Positions 13,037 to 17,344 of a stretch of 17,344 nt of DNA are shown one piece after another (within the stretch, counting starts at the first letter, position 1; each line of letters starts with the position of its first letter). Source of the DNA: an uncultured Eubacteriales bacterium (GTDB taxonomy: Bacteria; Bacillota_A; Clostridia; Oscillospirales; Oscillospiraceae); contig ONPY01000051.1 in the NCBI GenBank assembly GCA_900319835.1, positions 1-17,344 of the forward strand, in the 5' to 3' direction. The notes under the pieces were generated by a model. That model was not told where the DNA came from and did not search any database. It saw only the letters and a program-made list of their open reading frames with translations. A program made the position numbers and the translations under genes.

Positions 13037-13453
13037 TCAAACACGCTTGATCAGCGTCAGCACATTGTACCCGCCAGCGCGCTCGTAGCCGACCTCGTCC
13101 ATGGTCTTCTTCGCCATGAAGATGCCCAGACCCCCGATTTCCCGCTCTTCTGCCGGAAGGCTCACATCCGGGTCCTCTTTTTCCAAGGGGTTGAAAGCCA
13201 CGCCGCTGTCGATGAAGGTGATGGTCACGGCCGGTTCCTCTGTCCGCTCAAGCCGAATCGTGGCCACACCGGTGCCTGGCGCGTAGGCATAGCTTGCAAT
13301 GTTGACATAGACCTCTTCCACCGCCACGCTGATCTGCATCTGCGCCTTCATCGGACAGCCGACTTCCTCCAGCTGCTCCTCCACAAAAGACAGGACCTCC
13401 GGAAGCCGCTCAATCTCAGCCGGAAGCGTCAGTTCCCTGTATGTGTTGCTCAT
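13037..13453 (-). CDS. RsbW/SpoIIAB-type serine kinase (ATP-binding anti-sigma-like)
   Basis: The protein is 138 residues from ATG 13453, which overlaps the phosphatase stop as ATGA. This is preferred to an ATG nine codons upstream. GHKL ATPase motifs are an N-box with Asn51 (AVEEVYVNIASYAY), a G1 box with Asp82 (FIDSGVAFNP) and a G2 box (EIGGLGIFMAKK). Proteins of this family phosphorylate a STAS partner on serine and sequester a sigma factor or other target. Both STAS proteins here (15612, 9017) are candidate substrates. No sigma factor gene is in the window, so the downstream target is either elsewhere or not a sigma factor. Confidence 0.9.
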   Translation of the reverse strand: MSNTYRELTLPAEIERLPEVLSFVEEQLEEVGCPMKAQMQISVAVEEVYVNIASYAYAPGTGVATIRLERTEEPAVTITFIDSGVAFNPLEKEDPDVSLPAEEREIGGLGIFMAKKTMDEVGYERAGGYNVLTLIKRV

Positions 13454-15615
13454 ACACCGTCTCCTTTGTATTCCAGGCACAGCATCGTCAAATCGTCAAA
13501 CTGCTCTGCGTCCTTCACAAAGCTGTCCACCGCTTTTCTCACGTTCTTTAGGATCTTCTCCGGCGAGGCCGTGGGATCTTCATTCATCGCCGCAAGCATC
13601 CGCTTCGTCCCGAACATCTCGTTTGCATCATTGGTTGCCTCGGGGACGCCGTCTGTATAGAGGAAGAGTTTCGAGCCCGGCGTCATATCCAGTTCATACT
13701 CCCGGTAGTGCACCCCTTCGATGCCGCCGATGACAAAACCGTGCTTGTCCTTCACCAGTTCAAATCGGTTGTCGGTCTGCGTGATCACGGGGTACTCATG
13801 TCCCGCGTTTGCCGCGACGACCTTGCCAGTGACCGTGTCCAGAATGCCGAGCCAGACCGTGACAAACATCTCCTCCCGGTTGTTGGCACAGATCTGCTTG
13901 TTGACCATCTGCAGCACCTCTGCCGGGCTTCGGCCCGCCATGGCGTAATTCTGCACCAGGATTTTGGAGACCATCATGAACAGGGCCGCGGGTACGCCCT
14001 TGCCGGACACGTCCGCCATCACCAGTCCCAGGTGTGTATTGTCGATCAGGAAGAAGTCATAGAAATCGCCGCCGACCTCCTTGGCCGGAGTCATCGTCGC
14101 ATAGACATCAAACTCCGGGCGATCCGGAAAAGCCGGGAAAATATTCGGCAGCATATCCGCCTGGATGCGGGTGGCCAGCGCCAGTTCCGTGCCGATACGC
14201 TCTTTTTCCGCCGTGATGTCGGTGATCTGGGCGATATAGTCCCGCGTGCGCTTGGAGAGCGTGGCAAAGGACTCCGCCAGAATCTCAATCTCATCATCCG
14301 TGCGGTATACGTCCTCCATCTCGAAAGCCTGGTCCTCGCCGCTGAGGGCGTTGATGCGCCTGGTCATGTGCTCCAAAGGCTTGACCACTCTGCCGGCCAG
14401 TGCCAGCGCACCGAGGATTGCCAGCAGAACGATCGCGACCGTCAGAATCAGGATCGTCTGCGCGGAGTGCTTTGCCCCCTGCCGGAAGATGCCGAGCGCG
14501 CTGTCGTTGATCTGTTCGTAGCGAGTCAGCATGGCGGTGGTCGGCTGATCGGTCAGTTCCTTTTCCACCACGGAGAGGACCGCCCACCCCAGGGTATTCA
14601 GCGGCGCACCAGTCAGATAGTATTCTTTCCCGTTGATCCCAATCCGAGTCAAACCAGTCTGCTTACTGAGCGCCTCAGTGACAAATCCGGCCAACTCCGT
14701 ATTTTCACTCCTGCGCAGATCCGGCGCTTCGTCCGAGGGTTCGGCCTTAAAGATGCCTTCCTCCTGCGGGGAAAAGAGCACCTGCCCGTTCTGATTGACA
14801 ACGCAGAGAAAACCACCCTCTGAGGAAGTATTCCGGACATAATCGCTGATGGAGGTCAGAAAAACGTCTGCACCGACAACGGCAACCAGTTCACCGTCAC
14901 GATAGACGGGGGCTGCGCAGACGATCCCGGGAATATCGGTAAAGGAGTCAAGCTCGACACCGGTAAAGATCAGCTCGCCCGCCTCGACCGCCTGGAGGTA
15001 CCAGGGGCGCTGCCGTGTCTCGAAGTTGACGACTTCCCCGCTCTCGGAGAAATACTCCCCCGCGCGGTCGTCCACATAGATGATGCAGCCGTCATTCGTC
15101 GCGACAAAGCAGGAAGAGAGCTTGTCGGAATTTTTGAACATGGCCAACATGATCTCGCTCATGTTGGCAACCAGCCCCAGCGTCTCGGACTCTGCCGGGT
15201 CCACTCCCGCCTCGTGCTGCATCTGTACGGAGGCAATGCCGTCATTTGCCGCATCCGGCTCATAGTACGGATGGGGTGCGAAGCTGTCGGCATGCGCGAA
15301 CAGCTCGCTTGCGAAGGCCTGCAGCGTCAGCACATCGGTGCGCACATCCGCAAAGAGGTCGTTTGCGATATACGCCTGCAGTGCCGTAGTCCGGGACATG
15401 GAGGTCTGCAGCACCGTCTGCATGGTCTCCTCAGAGACCGTCGTGATGGACGCTTGCTGTTCAAGGTTGACCTCCTGGACGACGCTTGTCAGATTCCTCT
15501 GTTGATACACGGACACCGCGGTATATGCCCCGATCAGAGCGATGATGAAGATCAGCATCAGGTTGAAGATCTTCTGCTGCAGACCGCCGATTTTGATTCC
15601 GCGTATGATTTTCAT
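13450..15615 (-). CDS. Membrane PP2C phosphatase with Cache sensor and HAMP
   Basis: This 721-residue protein has a first helix (about 16-36), an extracellular double-Cache-like sensor (about 45-375; RPWYLQAVEAGELIFTGV and CAAPVYRDGELVAVVGADV are typical), a second helix (about 386-408) and HAMP (about 409-462). A SpoIIE/RsbU-type PP2C domain (about 475-718) has metal-binding marks GGDFYD (515-520), DVSGKG (535-540), YTDG with Asp655 and FDDLTML (Asp707/708). It should dephosphorylate a STAS protein in response to an external ligand, switching the RsbW-type kinase. The start overlaps the upstream STAS stop and its own stop overlaps the kinase start, both as ATGA, giving a three-gene coupled unit. 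The Cache ligand is unknown. Confidence 0.93.
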   Translation of the reverse strand: MKIIRGIKIGGLQQKIFNLMLIFIIALIGAYTAVSVYQQRNLTSVVQEVNLEQQASITTVSEETMQTVLQTSMSRTTALQAYIANDLFADVRTDVLTLQAFASELFAHADSFAPHPYYEPDAANDGIASVQMQHEAGVDPAESETLGLVANMSEIMLAMFKNSDKLSSCFVATNDGCIIYVDDRAGEYFSESGEVVNFETRQRPWYLQAVEAGELIFTGVELDSFTDIPGIVCAAPVYRDGELVAVVGADVFLTSISDYVRNTSSEGGFLCVVNQNGQVLFSPQEEGIFKAEPSDEAPDLRRSENTELAGFVTEALSKQTGLTRIGINGKEYYLTGAPLNTLGWAVLSVVEKELTDQPTTAMLTRYEQINDSALGIFRQGAKHSAQTILILTVAIVLLAILGALALAGRVVKPLEHMTRRINALSGEDQAFEMEDVYRTDDEIEILAESFATLSKRTRDYIAQITDITAEKERIGTELALATRIQADMLPNIFPAFPDRPEFDVYATMTPAKEVGGDFYDFFLIDNTHLGLVMADVSGKGVPAALFMMVSKILVQNYAMAGRSPAEVLQMVNKQICANNREEMFVTVWLGILDTVTGKVVAANAGHEYPVITQTDNRFELVKDKHGFVIGGIEGVHYREYELDMTPGSKLFLYTDGVPEATNDANEMFGTKRMLAAMNEDPTASPEKILKNVRKAVDSFVKDAEQFDDLTMLCLEYKGDGV

Positions 15616-15911
15616 TCGATCGTCAGAATATCGGAGAAACCGGTCACCTCAAAGATCTCCATGATCGTTTCATTGACATTCTTTACCGTCATCTTGCCCT
15701 GCTTGTTCATGATCTTCTGCGCCGACAGCAGCACGCGCAGTCCAGCGGAAGAGATGTACTCCAGCGCCGTCATGTCGATGACGAGAGAAGTCACATCATC
15801 CAAGGACGCCTTCAGCTCTTTCTCAAGCTCCGGCGCAGAGGTCGTGTCCAGCCGTCCGCTCAGGGTGATACTCAGTTCTGCTGCATTGATGTTTTTTTCG
15901 ATATTCAGCAT
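15612..15911 (-). CDS. STAS-domain anti-sigma antagonist (RsbV/SpoIIAA-like)
   Basis: This 99-residue single STAS domain has likely phosphoserine Ser55 in EYISSAGLRVLL. Its length equals that of the paralogue at 9017-9316, and the two share identical blocks in the second half (ISSAGLRVLLSAQKIMNKQG, VTGF, DILTIE). The N-terminal halves differ more. It is the first gene of the operon with the phosphatase and the RsbW-type kinase, the standard order of a partner-switching module. ATG 15911 has a TAGGAGGGAA site. Its promoter (15955-15987) carries a consensus -10 and one good TGGACA repeat. Confidence 0.92.
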   Translation of the reverse strand: MLNIEKNINAAELSITLSGRLDTTSAPELEKELKASLDDVTSLVIDMTALEYISSAGLRVLLSAQKIMNKQGKMTVKNVNETIMEIFEVTGFSDILTIE

Positions 15912-15954
15912 AAGATGATTCCCTCCTATACGGGTATTCTGCTTTCATCAGCAT

Positions 15955-15987
15955 ATTATATCAAGTCCGTGCAGTAAATGTCCAGTA
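15955..15987 (-). promoter_or_regulatory. Degenerate family A promoter (A4)
   Basis: Minus strand: TACTGGACATTT (15976-15987) as in A1-A3, but the proximal repeat is TGCACG (15968-15973) and the spacing to the perfect TATAAT (15955-15960, TGA-extended) is 7 bp instead of 8. The better -10 may compensate for the weaker repeat, giving higher basal expression of the STAS-phosphatase-kinase operon. TGGACA with an 18-bp spacer could also serve as a -35. Confidence 0.65.
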
Positions 15988-15988
15988 T

Positions 15989-16020
15989 AAAATCCGAGAT
16001 TGTCAAAAGACAATCCCGGA
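15989..16020 (-). terminator. Intrinsic terminator after the HdeD-like gene
   Basis: A 12-bp stem (TCCGGGATTGTC against GACAATCTCGGA, one G-U) with a TTTT loop is followed by TTTTAT on the minus strand. It begins directly after the stop codon of the gene at 16022, and its T-tract runs directly into family A site A4. Confidence 0.9.
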
Positions 16021-16021
16021 C

Positions 16022-16552
16022 TTATGGAACATACACGATGGCGGTTTTCCGGAAAGCCTGAGCAATCCGCAGACAGGCCGAATAGGCAAGGCCCGCGGCA
16101 TAGACATAGCTCAAAAGTGCCGGATTGTGGACGCAGAAGAAGCAGGCCACTGCCAGCAGGATGTTCGCGATCCCGTAGGCGAGATTCAGCCGCCACTTGC
16201 TCTCCATGCGTCTGGCCTCCATGGCGCGCATCACGTCCACTGCGCCGGAGAACAAATGGCCGATCAGCAGATAGAGCAGGATATAGATCGGCGGAATCTC
16301 CTGCAGGGTATAGGCGAACATGCCGAGGTCCAGCGCGATGATGCCCTGAAACAGGATCAGCCTGCCGCCCACCATATTCCGTGCCATGGAAAAGTAAAAC
16401 CACAGAGAACGAAACCCCGCTACAAGCAGGACCACGCTGAGGATGAGCCCAATGAGTTTATAGCCCTCGTTCGGCACTTTCCAAAGCAAAACAGCCCCCA
16501 GCAGCATCATCAGTCCGCCAAAGACCGTCTTTACACGCTGCAGGCTTGTCAC
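16022..16552 (-). CDS. Six-helix HdeD/DUF308-like membrane protein
   Basis: This 176-residue protein has about six hydrophobic helices (roughly 8-25, 31-48, 62-80, 85-103, 121-140, 143-162). The short loops and repeated helix-pair layout resemble the HdeD/DUF308 family, whose biochemical role is not settled. It starts with GTG at 16552, overlapping the stop of the upstream gene as GTGA, so it is coupled to that gene. It ends at a strong terminator and is therefore transcriptionally separate from the export system. The family call rests on topology and is tentative. Confidence 0.75.
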   Translation of the reverse strand: MTSLQRVKTVFGGLMMLLGAVLLWKVPNEGYKLIGLILSVVLLVAGFRSLWFYFSMARNMVGGRLILFQGIIALDLGMFAYTLQEIPPIYILLYLLIGHLFSGAVDVMRAMEARRMESKWRLNLAYGIANILLAVACFFCVHNPALLSYVYAAGLAYSACLRIAQAFRKTAIVYVP

Positions 16553-17344
16553 TGCCTTTCCCTCCTCCGCTGCTCCACCAGCTTGCGGAAATCCTTCATC
16601 CCGCGAAAGCCCTTTTCCCAGAAATCCACCGAGTAGCCGGCGAGCAGATTGCCGGACTGGTAGATCTTGTTTGTCACCATGCTCTTTTGCGCCAGAGCGG
16701 CGAGGAAAAACTTCCCCAGGAAGCTGTCGTTCTTTTCGCGCTCCCCGGCCTCCAGGTATTCCCGCTGATACTTTTCCAGGTCGAAGTCCTCGATCTCACA
16801 GCCGGAGAGCTTTTCTCCAAAGGCCTTCCAGTCGGCGCAGGCGTTGAGCTGCCGTTTTGTCAAAATGGCCCGGATCTCATCCTCCATGCCCGTGATCGCC
16901 GCGAAATCGCCGCGCCCGGTTTCGAAGCTCTCCCGTTCGCCGCGCAGGAATTTCATGGCCTCGATCATTTGGCAGAAGGCTTGCAGATAGTCCGAGGGAT
17001 TGTCCTTCACCAGCTCCCGATAGCCGTCCCAGGCGGGCAGGTACTTGTAGCGCATGAAGCTGTAGTCCGGCAGATGTCCCGCCCGGCCGTGGCCCAGATT
17101 CATGACGGAGTTCTCGCTTGGATGGAACAGACTGCTGGTAAAGACCCCGTTTTCCAGATCGTCCTGCCCGGAGGGGTTGTGGCTGAATTTGACCAGCCTC
17201 TCCGTCCCGTCCGGCAGCAGCTCATAGAAATGGTAATTGGTGTTGTTGATTACCAGCGAGGGCGTCCCGGCAAAATTGCTGTGCGCCCAGGTGTCGGCCA
17301 GCACATGCATCGCAAGTCCTACCGCCTGCAGAGAACCGCCCTTA
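16549..17344 (-). CDS. DUF6765-like protein, 5' end outside the window
   Basis: The reading frame stays open to the right edge (KGGSLQAVGLA before the internal MHVLADTWAH), so the start lies beyond 17344 and the ATG at 17310 is not the real start. Visible marks are HVLADTWAHSNFAG, the repeated-His GHGRAGHLPD and RYKYLPAWDGY, then a helical C-terminus. The conserved His/Asp pattern recalls DUF6765 proteins and, loosely, zinc-dependent phospholipase C/nuclease folds. I am not certain of the family. It is coupled to the membrane protein at 16022. Confidence 0.7.
   Translation of the reverse strand, partial: KGGSLQAVGLAMHVLADTWAHSNFAGTPSLVINNTNYHFYELLPDGTERLVKFSHNPSGQDDLENGVFTSSLFHPSENSVMNLGHGRAGHLPDYSFMRYKYLPAWDGYRELVKDNPSDYLQAFCQMIEAMKFLRGERESFETGRGDFAAITGMEDEIRAILTKRQLNACADWKAFGEKLSGCEIEDFDLEKYQREYLEAGEREKNDSFLGKFFLAALAQKSMVTNKIYQSGNLLAGYSVDFWEKGFRGMKDFRKLVEQRRRERQ

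Overview
The window is about 17.3 kb, with every supported gene on the minus strand, so transcription runs from high to low coordinates. GC-rich coding sequence, strong AGGAGG-type ribosome binding sites, Firmicutes-style sigma-A promoters and a SpoIIE/RsbW-type partner-switching module suggest a gut-type clostridium, perhaps Oscillospiraceae. That taxonomic guess rests on style alone, since no rRNA or housekeeping marker is present.

Layout in transcription order. (1) 17344-16022: the tail of two coupled genes, an unclear His-rich (DUF6765-like) protein and a six-helix HdeD/DUF308-like membrane protein, ending in a strong terminator. (2) 15911-13037: a STAS anti-anti-sigma-like protein, a membrane Cache-HAMP-PP2C (SpoIIE/RsbU-type) phosphatase and an RsbW-type ATPase, coupled by ATGA overlaps. 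(3) 12838-12512: a small protein with a double-glycine leader and two Cpl-7 (CW_7) cell-wall-binding repeats. (4) 12376-10317: a LytS-type histidine kinase and a response regulator with a SARP-like DNA-binding region. (5) 10182-4202: a second SARP-like regulator, a second STAS protein, a very short HlyD-like adaptor, a C39-peptidase ABC exporter and a second ABC exporter. This is the NHLM-type leader-peptide export machine. (6) 4141-684: a 149-residue double-glycine-leader protein, an unknown protein, a third SARP-like regulator with an altered acidic pocket, a double-glycine-leader LysM protein and a membrane-anchored DUF218/YdcF (ElyC/SanA-like) protein. (7) 487-224: another double-glycine-leader LysM protein. 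(8) 153-1: the start of a lipoprotein.

My reading is that this is one system. A sensor kinase, two or three SARP-like regulators and a partner-switching module control a C39/NHLM exporter. The cargos are not evident bacteriocins: three of the four are ready-made peptidoglycan-binding modules (LysM, LysM, Cpl-7 pair) behind GG leaders. None has a cysteine in its predicted core, and no peptide-modifying enzyme is present.

The strongest unlisted signal is in the promoters. Two families of 11-bp-phased direct repeats lie at fixed distances upstream of -10 boxes. Family A (TGGACA-N5-TGGACA-N8-TATWAT) has three copies identical over 20 bp plus one degenerate copy. Family B (GTGTGAC-N4-GTGTGAC-N11-TAYACT-like) has three copies. 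A sites precede the regulator/exporter operon, the STAS-phosphatase operon and two cargo genes. B sites precede three cargo genes. The geometry resembles that known for SARP activators, so the regulators here are the natural candidates to read them.
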